Part shown: in pieces, positions 27,401-40,500 of the stretch | How positions within the stretch are numbered: position 1 is the first letter of the stretch | How the letters are laid out: every line of letters starts with the position of its first letter | Origin: Pempheris klunzingeri | Taxonomy: Eukaryota > Chordata > Actinopteri > Acropomatiformes > Pempheridae | NCBI RefSeq assembly: GCF_042242105.1 | Contig: NC_092012.1 | Location: forward strand, 12,501,470 to 12,565,469 | Reading direction: 5' to 3' | Length of the DNA stretch: 64,000 nucleotides | Made by a program: the position numbers and the translations under genes | Notes under the pieces: generated by a model | What the model saw: only the letters and a program-made list of their open reading frames with translations | Told to the model about the DNA's origin: nothing | The model's database searches: none

Positions 27401-29531
27401 CACAGATCCCTGACTCACCTGGAGAACACCTTTGACATCTTTGACTTCTCAAGTGCCTTCAACACCATCCAGCCGTCACTGCTCAGGGTGAAGCTGGAAA
27501 GAGCGGGAGTGGACTGTCACCTGGCTGCAGACCACAGTACGTGAGGCTCCAGGACTGTGTGTCTGATATGGTGGTATGCAGCACAGGGACCCCACAGGGG
27601 ACAGTACTCTCCCCCTTCCTCTTCACCCTGTACACCTCAGACTTCAGTTACAACTCTGGGAGCTGTCACCTCCAAAAGTTCTCCGACGACACAGCCATCG
27701 TAGGGTGTGTGTCAGAGGGGGACGAACAGGAGTACCGGGAGGTCGTCTCCAACTTCGTTGACTGGTGTGAGCAAAACCATCTTCAGCTCAACACCAGCAA
27801 GACAAAGGAGATGGTGATTGACTTCCGCAGGGACTGGACATTGAGAGGGTGGAGACCGTCAAAAACCTGGGTGTTCACCTCAACAACAAACTGGACTGGT
27901 CTCACAACACAGATGTCCTGTACAAGAAGGGCCAAAGTCGTCTCTACCTTCTGAGGAGACTGAGGTCCTTTGGAGTGTGCAGGACTCTGCTCCAGACATT
28001 TTATGACTCTGTGGTGGCGTCTGCAGTCCTCTATGCATTGGTCTGCTGGGGAGGAGGGAGCACGTAAAGGGACCGAAAGAGACTGAACAGACTGGTCAGG
28101 AGGGCCGCTTCTGTCCTGGACTGCTCCCTGGACTCCATAGAGGAGGTGTGTGAGAGGAGGACGCTAACAAAACTCAAGTCCATCATGGACAAGAGTGTTG
28201 TCATAGATGTTTTAAATTGCCTTTACATCAGTCATGAACAGGAAACAAATTAACCCAACCACAACAAAGAAAAACAACAAGGCAGAATATGAATGAAGAA
28301 TTCAATTTTTATTGAAAAATATACTGCTTTTAACAGTTACTGGCAGTATATTGCCCATATAAGGCTCCAGCAAAAACAGCCATGGGCAGCCATTGGAAAT
28401 GGTATGTGCAAACAGGCATTATTTTGTTGAACACTGAGATGAACTTTCTGAATAACAAGTGCATAAAACATGCATATGAAAATGTGAAAATGATGTAATG
28501 TGATGTGAAAATAAAGAATCTTAGTTTTTCCTAATTTATCCCCGTGTCTGCCCATGCAGATGTTTTCACATTTATTTAGTTTTGTAATTTCCATTATGCA
28601 AGGTTACTGTCTTCACCCAATTGCAATGGATACAAATGGAACTTATTTCTGGTGCTAACAGTAAAAAAAAATTAGGGATGGAGGCAAAAAGTCGGTCCCC
28701 ATATCTTACGATCTACTGTCCTAACTCCTCATCAGTCATAACATCTATGACACTGATTATGGGATTATGACAACATTTAACGTTATCAACAAAGCACGCA
28801 ATGAATTATGGCATCATTTACCTCATCATCATTTAGTTGGTTGATGATGCTATCAGGTATATTTTGTATTTTCAGGAAAGACACAAAATCCACTTCTGCT
28901 GCCATTCTTTCAGCTGAGCCAAGGCTAATGGTGCGCATGGAAGTACTTTCTGGTGAGCACAAGATTTGGTGCATGTCCCTTTAGGGGCTCCGTAGATAAG
29001 AGAGGCTAAAAACAGGGTTTGATGCATTTAAGATTTGGAGGCACTAATATCTATATCAACCATGTAAATGTTTAAAAGAAAACAACTAGTTAGACATAAA
29101 GTAAAAGTCAGTCAAAGACTATAAAACGTTCTAGTTGACTTGTGCTGAATGTAAATAAGTTTTCGGCTAATTTTAATTGTCAATACTATCGACTGGCGCC
29201 CTGATATGTGATCAGAAGTGATCTGCGTTTACTTACAGCTGAAAACATCTCCTAAATACATGAAGATAAACATCTGTCTTTGTGCAATTTTCTTACAACC
29301 ATCGCCCCAGCTCTTTAAAGGCCAAATAGGGCTTATTGCACAGACAGCACCACTGCATGTGTTTCTGCGGTAATATGCAAAGACCCAGCAGAGCTAACCG
29401 GGACTGTTTCCTGGTTTAACGTTACTTTTAGGCGGAGCAGCCGAGGGAGCAAAAGGGAAGACGAGCGGCATTCTGCCAAAAACCAAAGGATGTGAGACGG
29501 TGTGTGAATTTACCTTCAGATGTCCCGCCAT
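19637..29531 (-). CDS. dhodh: Dihydroorotate dehydrogenase (quinone), mitochondrial
   Basis: Class 2 DHODH of the inner mitochondrial membrane, fourth step of pyrimidine synthesis (dihydroorotate to orotate, electrons to ubiquinone, FMN cofactor). Nine exons, all phase-compatible: 29514-29531, 26723-26935, 26049-26248, 24548-24630, 23912-24099, 22909-23022, 20446-20599, 20193-20352, 19637-19781; 424 residues. Exon 1 encodes only MAGHLK. Exon 2 has the import/membrane helix ([19 protein letters not shown]). FMN and active-site motifs are intact: [27 protein letters not shown] with the catalytic Ser, [17 protein letters not shown], and [20 protein letters not shown]. After the conserved C-terminal GADHRG the frame continues for about 30 residues, ending VISSS, so the protein is longer than the 395-residue human enzyme. 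Intron 1 holds a LINE reverse-transcriptase fragment and intron 6 a LINE endonuclease fragment. It is divergent from pkd1l3 (540 bp between starts). Confidence 0.96.
20830..21660 (+). mobile_element. LINE (L2/jockey-type) endonuclease fragment with 3' tail, in DHODH intron 6
   Basis: An open frame from 20871 encodes an APE-type endonuclease part ([39 protein letters not shown]). The usual GDFNH catalytic motif reads SGVFNH, losing the Asp. At about 21429 it runs straight into (ATT)n and a 3' tail ending in ATTCTG repeats (about 21640-21664), so the reverse transcriptase is missing through internal deletion. It is antisense to DHODH and is a dead copy. Confidence 0.8.
23398..23645. repeat. Direct repeat copy A in DHODH intron 5
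   Basis: About 245 bp, beginning AAACTGATTAAATCTCCC and ending near GAGGTACTGGTTTG, closely resemble 24951-25202 in the same orientation. The shared blocks include CTACTGTGGGGCTCTAATG, CCCATAGGATTAA and GTCATGGGACAGTTTCATAT. No coding content. It could be a dispersed repeat or a local duplication. Confidence 0.75.
23707..23736 (-). pseudogene. Stray fragment of DHODH exon 5
   Basis: Thirty bases (starting GTAATCTGCCCC, ending GGACAGCTT) match part of DHODH exon 5 at 24035-24064 with three mismatches, in the same orientation. It lies in the intron just downstream of that exon in gene direction and has no splice sites of its own. Confidence 0.6.
24951..25202. repeat. Direct repeat copy B in DHODH intron 3
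   Basis: Same-orientation partner of 23398-23645, with scattered substitutions and small indels. The copies flank exons 4 and 5 of DHODH, about 1.55 kb apart. Confidence 0.75.
26679..26700. repeat. (TA)n microsatellite
   Basis: A pure TA run directly downstream (in gene sense) of DHODH exon 2, starting about 17 bp after its donor site. Confidence 0.9.
27035..28205 (+). mobile_element. LINE reverse-transcriptase fragment in DHODH intron 1
   Basis: Three consecutive reading frames (27044-27544, 27541-27954, 27849-28067) plus continued similarity to about 28200 encode successive parts of one non-LTR reverse transcriptase: AAGPDGI near the start, [36 protein letters not shown], the FSDDTAIVG catalytic box (YADD position) and LNTSKTKEM. 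Frameshifts and a small internal deletion after HLAAD break it, and both ends are missing. The style fits CR1/L2-related fish LINEs. It is antisense to DHODH and cannot be active. Confidence 0.88.
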
Positions 29532-30071
29532 GGACGCGGCTCTGTCATTGCACTAAAGGGCAGAGGATGTGTTTCTTAACATGTTACACAAACACACGCG
29601 GTTTCAGTTCCTCCACTCTATCATCTCGCGATACTTCCGTCCACAGGGCGGAAGGGATGCAGCAGAGATGTTGGCCATTCAGTTAAATTAAGATGTTTCT
29701 TAGGCGGCAATTTGGAGGAAATTACTTTTTTGAGTGGTTTAATGTGTGAATAGAGTGTGTGGTCATTCTAATGCATACTCTATAATAATAAACAATATTT
29801 AATAGTTTGTGTTGACAGCAAATTAAAAGTTGATGTCAGTGCTTGGGTCCTTGGTCAGTAGCAAACGTAGGTCCAGCTTGTGACTCCTTCACTTTGCATC
29901 TTGTTTGAGTGTCTGCAGTGATTTTCCTAATGTATTGAGAGCACATGCAGAGTTTTTCTGGAGAAAGCTTCCTAATTTCCATGTGACACACAGAAGGGAT
30001 CTTGCCCAGTTGATGTTCCTGCCGCAGTTCCTGCTGCACTATGTGCTTCAGCTCTGTGCATTTTAATAATT
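29532..30071. promoter_or_regulatory. Divergent intergenic region between dhodh and pkd1l3
   Basis: 540 bp separate the two divergent start codons. The DHODH side (about 29520-29660) is GC-richer and has no TATA box, as expected for a housekeeping promoter. The pkd1l side is AT-rich. Shared control is possible but only inferred. Confidence 0.4.
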
Positions 30072-31483
30072 ATGGACATGCTACTCCGAATCTCTGTCCT
30101 GTTGTGGATTTCAGCTGGATTTCTATCTTCACGGGAGAAGTCTGAGGCCTGTCCAGGCAATGACTCCCCTGCGCCGTGTGAGTTTGTTTTCAGAAATATC
30201 TGTTTTGAGTTTGTTGGGGGATCCAAGACCTGGTCCCAAGCCAGGGGCAGCTGTGAAAAGCGAGGAGGGGAGCTCCTGAGTGGGATGTATGGCCCAATCA
30301 AAATCTTCCTGACGAACATCACGAGAGAGAGAAACATCAGCAGCTTAACCTGGTGGGTCCAAAGCGAGTACCAGGAACCCATCAAAAGTGAGTAAAATAC
30401 ATACCATCTGTTCTCTGGGTGTATTTTTTACAGTTTAGTGTGTTTTTGGTCCTGTTTGTGGTTCTTAAAATCTATTTGAGACCTCCTGTCACAGGCTGGA
30501 TTGACTGTTCAAGCTAAGAAAAGGTTGTTTTTATTTTATTATTCATCAGCAGCATTGTGGCTAAATCTTATTCAATATTTCAAAGAGAAAAGGGCACAAA
30601 ATTCTGTCAGACTAACAAATGTATCCCGACTTTCTTATATGTTTTGTAAAGCTGTTATTTGAATTTATTTGAATATATTTATTTTATTTTTGAATTTATT
30701 TGAATCGAATTTATTTAATGAACCATCTAACAAAATTCTAACAAAAACTAAAATGCATCAGTGTTTAATGTTGACTTAACAGAAACAGCAGTACAAGAGC
30801 TTTGCCAAAAAAAAAAAAAAATCCTAATTTGAATCAGGAAATATTTTCTCAAACAACAATTAAACAATATAAAAAGAAATAACGAATTATATAAATCAAG
30901 TAATAAGATATAAGTTGTTATTCCTTAATAGATACCTAAATAAATCACAAAATAACTAAAATTAGGAACATGAACTAATATAATGTGCATTTTTCACATT
31001 TTATTGAATAATTGATTAGTCTGAAAAATACTTGACAAATGCATCAGTCTTAATGGTTTTTGTACGCAGCTGAAGCTTAAAGTAATTTCCCATAAAGTAA
31101 GCTTTCCTAATGTCGTGTCTGTGTGCGTATGTCCACGCACACAATCCTCTTTCCACAACAGATGATACTGACGTTTCAAAGGACAAATGCACATACATGA
31201 AGCTGAACCCTCTTCGGCTCATCATAACATCTGACTGCGACCAGAGACGAGGCGTCCTCTGCATCCACAGTACGTGACAACATCTTCCTAACCATCTTCC
31301 TTTAACTCAGTCCCTCCTGTCATTTTTCTGTCCCTCATTTCTGTCCTCTGCAGAAGAAGCTCCGGAGGCAAGTAAGAAAAACAAATCTGGTGATCCATGC
31401 TCTGAGTCTGATCTAAGTAGTTTTCTCTCCTGTGTTTGTGACTTTGCCAGACTCAGCTTGCTAAATAAAATTTTAAAAAGTAT

Positions 31484-31514
<31 letters not shown>

Positions 31515-34500
31515 TACGTACATACTAAAAAATTAACAATCTTTGAAAGATTATCCTGGCAGAATCTTCTTCACCAGCTGCTTTGAAGTCATAAACACAG
31601 GAGAGAAAACCATTGAGATCAGATTTAAGGATCTCCAGATTATTTTTTTCTCACTTGCCTTTCAGGGCTTCCGTACTTTTCTTCTCTTCTCCTGCATTCA
31701 TAAAAATGGTTGAAGTTTATTACAGATTTCTGTATTTATTTCTTTTGTATTTTCAGTTTATATGCAATATTCTGTGTGTTAAAAGTGTTGTTCTTATTTC
31801 AAAGACATGTGGTTTCCATCAAACAAAAAGGTAGGAGATACATTTCACAGTTTGTAAGAAGCCACATAAAAATCTAAATCTAAAAAAAATCTAAAAAATC
31901 TAAATTTTCATGTTAATTTTCATGGTCATGTTTTCTTTGCAGCGGACAATAATTTCCAGCCATGCAGCCAGATCTCGTAAGTTAGACTGAAACATTATGT
32001 GTCCTATTATTTCAATCAACTGTTGATTGAAGGGGAAGAACAAAGCAGCCATAAAAATTTTGTTTTCCATGCTTCTCAAACACGCATGAACACATGTTGA
32101 TTTCAGGGATCAAAAGGGATGTAGATGGCATGGCTTTGAATATTGGAAACATCCACAATCTGCTCCTGGTGAGAGATTCCTCATACATTTTACATACAGA
32201 CTTTGACCGTGAATCAACAGGACCATTGAGTAGTACAGTGAATGGACTTTAATTGGACGTTATTGGATGTTTTTCTGAGACAGGCAGCAGATGATGCGCT
32301 ACGGAGAATGGAAACGACAGAAGGGGAGCTGACAGACGACAACAGGGTGGGTACCCCCAGTTTGGACAGCCTGTGGAATGTATCACATTACTCTAACTGT
32401 TATGGCACATTAAATGCTGTCTGTTTTTCTCTTTCACAGGACAAATTCATTCAGTATTTGTTGGAAGGCACTAAAAAACTGACTCCAGAATTTGCTTCGC
32501 AAAACAGTCGCATTATCAGTCACATCATCAACTGTAGCAATGGCATCCTCCTTCTCTCGATGAAAAAATGTGACATCCAGACTAACCCAAACCCTACGGT
32601 AAGCTCAAAAGACTGTGTGACTACAGCAGCAACCATACACATTTTGTCATCATTGTTACAGGTGATGTTGCATCTTTTTTCCCTCTCCAGTCCTTGTTTG
32701 AGGAGATCTTTGAGATTTATCGGACAGTGTCTTTGCTGTTGGGTTCACAAACCACAAAGGCAATTATCATCAGGCACGCAACGGGCACCATCTATCAGAG
32801 CAGGTTCGTATTTTCTGTCAGATCATTACTTTTCTCTCCATATAAATATGACAGCAAGTATATTTAAACTGTTGTTCATTCAAAGTTTTTATTTCTCTCC
32901 CCTCAGTCACGAACCTTCTGACCTCGGTAATGTTGTTCTGGGGTCGGAGAAAGATGGCGAGTTCATAAAGCTCCCCCCATATTCAGCACTTAAGCCTCAG
33001 CTTGCAGGATACAGCAAAATCATCACTCAGGTCTGTGTCCGTTTTTTGCATCCTAATTTCCTAATTCTTTTGCATCTTTGTTGCCATCTGCAGCTTTTTC
33101 AACGGGGTGTTTCTCCCTTTTAGATGGCTACCTTCTCAGGGAATCCCCATCCGTCCGATGACAACATCTCAGGAACTGTTTGCAGCCTTTTACTTAGCAA
33201 TGGAGTCTCAGATATAAAGCTGACGAACCTGACAGAGATGATAGAGGTACAGCCAACAAGAGAATCAGGCAGTGTGCTAGTTTTTTTGAATGTAGCAAAA
33301 GGAAATCAAAGGTGACATTTGCAGATCTTTGTGCATTGCTTGACAAATGACACAAAGTCCAAACCAATTCCAACCAAGTACCAATTCACATAACTTACTG
33401 AGTCATATTTTTAAACCTCCAACAAAACAAAATTATATATATTACTAATAAAGTGAATGCTAATGTAAGCTTCTTAAATAGTCCATCTGGACTAGCTTTC
33501 CACTCACATTACTTACACTTACATTACATTGCTTTTCTTCTTGTTTTTTACGACAAATCAACTCTCTTAGGTAATTTAGTATATAGAATCGAGAGAAAAT
33601 GAAAGTCACCACTTATCCTCACAGAGCCCACACAGTCTATTTTCGTCCAGGATTGACAAGCGGAAAAATATCTCTTTGTAATGGCGCAACTAAAGATTCT
33701 TGTTGTGACGTAACAGCTGATTCAGGGCTATATTTTTGCTTGATTAACGTATATGTTATTTTTGTACGATTTCAATAGCAATAATAACTTGCTTTTTGTT
33801 TTTTCTCCAGATATTTATGCCTCATCCAAATGCTGCAATACTGGTGAATAGTACCACTGTGTTGGAGAAAAACTCCAAAGCGCTAACTGCGATCAACGTC
33901 TCAGACCCTAATGTGACCATCTTCTTCAGCGTAGAGCCCAGTGCCAATGTGTCATTTGTTCTTCAGTTGTCTCAAGGGTCACCTCCTAACTCCACACACT
34001 CCAGCAACACGACCATCCTAAGCCAAACGGGTAACTGTCACTACAAGCTAGGCACTGATCCATTGCTGCACGCCCCAACCTCTGATTGTTGTCACTTTCA
34101 GTCAGCAAGTATAAAAGACATAGTAGAAATAGAACCACCGTGATCCAGGTTGATGTAACAACACAAAATTGTAACAGACACCAATTTACGATGATTTGAT
34201 TACACACATGTGCCCCCACTTCTGTTGTGTCTTTAAAATTTCTGATAGACAGAGTGTTCAATTTTTTTCATTGGATGATGATGTCATATGTCAGCTGCTT
34301 TTTGCAACAGGAGGCTATCGCTGGATGATAACCCCAGAGATGTTACAGGACACTCCTGGAGTCTGGTATATTGAGACTAGACTCTTCAATTCCACCTGGG
34401 AGCCAGGCCTGACACTGAGATTCACTTCTTTTATGAGCAAGTGCTTGTACTGGCATGTGCAGAAGCAGGCATGGAGCACTGATGGCTGCCAGGTGAGGTT

Positions 34501-37500
34501 CCACTTGGATAAAGTCTAATAAACTGTATTGATTTGGGTCCACATGTACAGTGTGTTCACCAGTAGCTGCATATCAGACAGTGACGAACTCTCTTTGTCT
34601 CAGGTGGGAGAGAAAAGCACTCCAGACCAAGCACATTGTCTGTGTAACCACCTCACTCTCTTTGGGAGCTCCTTCTTTGTGATGCCAAACGATGTGGACA
34701 TATCGCGCACATCAGAGCTGTTCGCCACTGTGACTGAGAACTACGTGGTGCTGGCACTGCTGTGCGCTTTCTTTGGCCTCTACCTGATCACTCTGCTGTG
34801 GGCCTGCTATGCTGACCGGAGGTCACGCTCTAAGGTCAGTCTCTCCAGACAGCTCTCATGAAACAGGCGTTCTTGTATGTTTTTCACGTTTTATCATTAG
34901 TAAGAGTGAGATTTCAACTCAGAATTAACTGTTACCATGTAGGGACAATTCAGCTATCAGATACTCATGAGGTCACATTATAAAACTGTATATTCTGTTC
35001 TAATGAACTCAAAAGCCTTCCACCTAATAACATTAAGTCCTGTTTGATGTCATGGTGCATATTTTGTAAAAAAAAAAAAAAAAGGAGAACTCCCAAACAC
35101 TGTCCTCTTACTTGCGAAAACCTTTATTGTAAATACAACGTTCCGATCCCTTGACCTTCATTAGGTCTACCTTTTGCAAGTAACAGGACAGTGTGCAGTG
35201 TTTTCTTCTCATGCTTTAGGACATTTTTTTCTCCAACTACCTGTCCATGTTTTGGGTATTTTGTTAGGAAACTAAACTCTTCATGTTAATTCCAATGCCT
35301 AAATAAAGCACCACATTCATACTTAAGTACCACAATATATGTTATGTTTAACTGTCAGAGGAAGATGACTCTGCTGGAGGACAATCACCCAGGCGCTCTC
35401 TACAACTATCTCATCAGTTTCCAAACTGGCCATCGCAAGAATGCTGGGACTACTGCCAATGTAAGAGACTTCTTTTAGTCCATGAGTAATAGTTTTACTG
35501 GAAGTCTCATATATCATGGCGTAAAGATCCACACTGCATGTTTGAGCCTATTTACACTAAAGTAAACTAAACTAAACTAAAGTCATGCCACAGATTTATC
35601 CACTTTTTTCTACCTTTCAGACGAAAGTGGATTTAATTCCACTTACCTTAAGAATATAGTTAATGCTGAACGTTTATGATAATGGATTGGTTGTTTTGAA
35701 ATCTTTGCTAATGGGCAGCAGAATCATAAATCAGCAGAAAACGTAATTCAGAGGACAACAAGCAAACCGCCATTGTGATTATAGGAGATGGTTCACAATT
35801 TTTTACAAAAAGTGTGGTCTTGTAACAAAAGTAAAGTGCTTATATGAACTTTATTCAAGGGAAATTATTACAGCTGTTCTAGTGTTCATATGGGCATGAC
35901 TATCATTTTCAGACAAAATTATGAATTCATCCTGTAATTGATTAAGTTGTTTTTTTTAGACAAATGCTCGTCTCCCAATCAACACTTGAATGCATCGCAA
36001 TGGCGGACCCAGCCATTTACAATAATAACTACTATATAGAGAGGTTATAATTGAATGCGAGCACACTGAATGGCTGGGGAAAAAATGACAACCATAGATA
36101 GTTATAGATAGATAGATAAAATGGTTGGCAGTTATGTTAAAGACACACATTTTGTAGTAAATAGGCTAAACTATGCACAAACACTAGTGTGGTGCTTTAC
36201 ACAATCTTGGATCAGGGCACTGATGTGTGAATTCAGTCGTGTTGCATTAGTACATTGTGGTGTCCTGTAGGTGACGGTGAAGCTGATTGGCTCAGAGGGA
36301 GAGAGCGACATACACAGCCTCAGAGATCCTGACAAGCCTGTGTTCGAGAGAGGAGCTGTTGACATGTTTCTGTTGGCCACACCCTTCCCACTGAGCGACG
36401 TGCAAAACATCAGGCTGCAGCACGACAACTCTGGAGGTCGCCCATCATGGTACTAGAAGCATAATCTGTGATGAAAGCAGGAAATGTGAAATTTTCTTGC
36501 AGCTTTGTGTCATTTTTAGGTCATTCCTTGACATGATACTTGCATAGTTGTGTGTTCTTTCATGCTTGGATTGATTCTGATGTACACTGAACATGTGGAT
36601 AATTGGTTAGTGTCAGTGTAAACCTGTGAACAGGCTCGTTAGAGCTGTTTACAGGTAGTGTTTAGTGACAGCTTCCTAGCTTTTCCACATTGATAGTTTG
36701 ATATGTCAAGTCCCATCATTTAGTGCTACATTGTTATCACTTCTCATTTAACATCACTCTAAGCATACTGTACATAAGCATGAACATGCATGTTGGCAGA
36801 TAATAGGTATGACCTACAATATAAAATGTAAGGAAAATTGGCCATAAAGATTCCCACAAAGTGCTTTGATCAGTACAGAGTAGTGTAGTAATGCCAATAT
36901 GATACTTTGACCACTGCAGCATCAGCAGTTGATGCTGTTTTTACTCACGATGTTGAATACATCATGAGTTTTAACATTTTGCTCAATTTCTAATGTAGGC
37001 TTTGGCCACAGGATGGAAATGTCTTAAAATACACAACTTAAATAATATGGTTATATAATCTTCTCCTTTCGCTGGCATTTGGTGCTCCCAGTTAGCAGAG
37101 TTGCCTCATTGCATTTGCATTTCTCACATAGATTTACAGATACGGTAAATGTATAATTTTTGTTGTTTTGTGAACCCCCCCCTTTAAAAAAAGGTATATA
37201 AACAAGGTCACCATTCAAGACCTCCAAACACGACAAGTGTGGCACTTCTTCTGTGACTGCTGGCTGAGTGCTGAGCGTGGAGACGGCATGACGAAGAAAA
37301 CTTTCAATGTTGCAAAGAACAATGAGATTGCCAGCTTCAGGTCGGAGTTGCACCATTTGACACAGCTGAAATAAACGATGAGAAAGTCACTAACTGATTA
37401 GTGTCCTTATGGGTTTTTGTGTTTCTCTGTCAGGAATATTTTCCAGAGCAGAACATCAACTGGCTTTAGGGATGAACACATCTGGGTTTCCATACTGGAT

Positions 37501-40500
37501 CCTCCATCACGTAGTCCGTTCACACGTGCCCAGAGGGTCTCTTGCTGCATGAGTCTCCTCCTCTGCACCATGGCCATTAATATCGCGTTCTGGAACATTC
37601 CTGTAGATGAGGACTCGCCAGTACTCTTCTCATTTGGTGAATTATTACCTTTAAATAACTAACAAATTTCTAAAATGTCATATAATGAGCGGTTTTATTT
37701 TGGTCTCAAAGGTCTGATTGGTCAAAAGGTTGAAGCCAGTATGTGAGCAGGAGCAGAAAGTATATGAGACATCAGGCTGTCTCTTGGCTCTTGATTTATT
37801 GTTTTATCTCAAACACCTCTGCTTCCACATGTGCAACTGTCATGTTTTGAACTATGGAGGTGGCAGCACAGCCTTGCAACAATAAATGAATAGATCATGT
37901 GTGGGATGAAAGAACAGAGCCTCCGTTTGATCGGTTTGTTGACTCCCTGAGGTCACAAGTGATTAAAAAATCATACAAGTGGCATCGCTAATGCATTTTT
38001 CATTGTGTGTCTGTATGCATTTGGGTGCATGTATCCAACAACACTGTCACGCAACATAATTAGCCACGATATGGATAAATGTGTGTGTTTTTTTGGGACA
38101 AGAAGCACATTATGCAGCTGGGATTTATCTCACAAACGGAATTTCTCCTTGGGGATTAATAAAGTATGTTGATTGATTGATTGATTGATTGAAACTCACC
38201 CAGTTGTGTTTAGCAGAATGCAGATTGTCCACAGGAGGGAGCTGTTTGGTCTCAAAGCATTTCAGCACAGCAGCAGTTAAACCTGATGATGTTGATGTCG
38301 CCGCAGCATGGTGGTGCGGTGGTTAGCACTGTCGCCGCAGCATGGTGGTGCAGTGGTTAGCACTGTTGCCTCACAGCAAGAAGGTTCCAGGTTCAAATCC
38401 CAGTTTGAACCTGGAAAATAGCATGTGTGGCTCTGTGTGGAGTTTGCATGTTCTCCCCATGCTGTTCTCCCCCATGGGTTCTCTCCGGGTACTCCGGCTT
38501 CCTCCCACAATCCAAAAGACATGCAAGCTAGGTTAATTGGTAACTCTAAATTGCCCGTAGGTGTGGGTGTGAGTGTGAGTGGTTGTTTGTCTGCCCTGTG
38601 ATTGGCTGGCGACCAGTCCTGGGTGTACCCTGCCTCTCGCCCGAAGTCAGCTGGCATAGGCTCCAGCTCCCCCACGACCCTGACGGATAAGCGGTATAGA
38701 TAATGGATGGATGGATATTGATGTCGCCACCTGCAGGCAAAAGAAAGTAATAGTCATATTGAGTTTAACACTAACAAATAAGAACCTGGCATTGGATTGT
38801 TTTTTTCTTTAGAAAATTGATCGTAACAAGTGTTTATTTTCTGTTTAAAATTGATTGTCACAAGACTTTATATGTTGTTAATAACTTTGATTAGAATATT
38901 TAGGACCAAACACAAAGTCCACCTATTTTGCCAGTTTTCTTTAATTACTTTGCTTTTTGCCTTTGTATCTTACCCCCACTATTTCCATTGGGCAAGTAAA
39001 ATCTGACTGGGACCTTGTCCTCTCTAAAAAGGGCATATAATGACACATAGAGCGCTGGTAAACCTGTATTCAATAGAAAACATGCTCTACTTAAAAATAA
39101 CATCATCTCTCCCTGCAGACTGCAGCTGGAAAAAAAAATCAGCTTTAACACTCATTGCCTGCAGGTGGTACAAATGTCAACATTACAGATTAAGATACTT
39201 TTGTTGCCTGTAGATGGCGCTCATTTGCATGTCTGCATCTGCAGCTCGACACTTTTAAACTGCTACTTCTCTTTGTTTGCTCATTTCCAACTGCAGTAAC
39301 GTAGGAGGCAAACAGACAGCTACCTGAGCTGATGACCTTCACTGAGCCTTTTAGCCGTTTCTGTTGACAAAAGCATGAAACATTAATACATGAAACTGTC
39401 TCTTGAAAAGGCATCAAAACTTTTGTTACTAATAATCAGGTTAATATCTAGAAAAGATATGTAGTTGATGATTGACTTGATGATTTTTTTTAGCTCTGTT
39501 CTGGTCTCTACCAACTCCTGAGGGAAATATCTACCTCTTTAACTACCAAATGCTCAACTCTGTCTATGTGCTGCTTGGTGTTAGCTTGCAGTCACTTTAT
39601 GAAAGCTCAGAGGACAGCCCTAAAACCAATGTGCTGTATTCTCTGTGATTGGCTGATCCTGACCAGGTCTGCAGTTGCTTCTCATCATTGCTGACATTGT
39701 TGTTTCTCTCCAGGTTCACTGCAAATCACCTGGCAGGAGATCATTGTGGGGGTACAGAGTGGTCTTCTCATGTTTCCAATCAATATCCTTATCATCACCA
39801 TCTTTCGAAGCATCAGACCTCGCATAGTTTCAAAATCTCAAAAAGGCGATTCTGAGAACTCGAGACCCCTCTCGGTTACAATACCAACTATTCTGAGGGT
39901 GTGTTTTACATTATCTAATCTTTACCAGTGTGAATGTCTGTTCAATGTATGTTGTGTGACTTCTTTTGTGCATCATACATACCTCATCACTAACCCTATC
40001 AGCACAGGAAAATTCAACTCATTGTTTTAGTTTGTTGGCTTTCACTTCTGCTGACCTTGTGCTGTATAATATGTGCTCTTACTTTTCTATGCCTTTAATC
40101 AAATAGTATACATGTAGCATCTGGTATTTGTTGTGCATCCCATCTAGGATACAGAGGAGGTGATTACTTTGGTGAGCAGAAGCCGGAGAAACAAGGTGTC
40201 AGAGATGCACAGGCTGGAGTCCACGGCTGACCTCTACCCTGCCTTGGCCAGGGTGCATGAATTCATCCAGCTTATGCAAGGTAGGTTTTTAATTGGTTTG
40301 GGTTTTTTACAGGAAAAAAAAAAGTTAAGAATGATAGTGTCCTGTTAGGGAGGATAAGACTTGCGATAATGTACAGGGTTTGTACAACTTTGTAAGAGTA
40401 AAATTCAAGCACTTCCAGGGTACCTAAACCAAAACATTCTAGACTATCAAAACCATTTTCATCAAATCTAAATTGTTACTATAATTGCAATTGTGAAAAA

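Noticed and set aside
32107..32168. Earlier acceptor (TTTCAG at 32101-32106) for pkd1l exon 5
   Set aside because: It would shift the frame into a stop in the next exon; the acceptor ending at 32116 keeps all later exons in phase.
39490..39650. Possible exon near 'CCAACTCCTGAGGGAAATAT' in the pkd1l intron
   Set aside because: It resembles a dispersed fish repeat (a reverse-oriented relative may lie near 42200) and is not needed to complete the protein.
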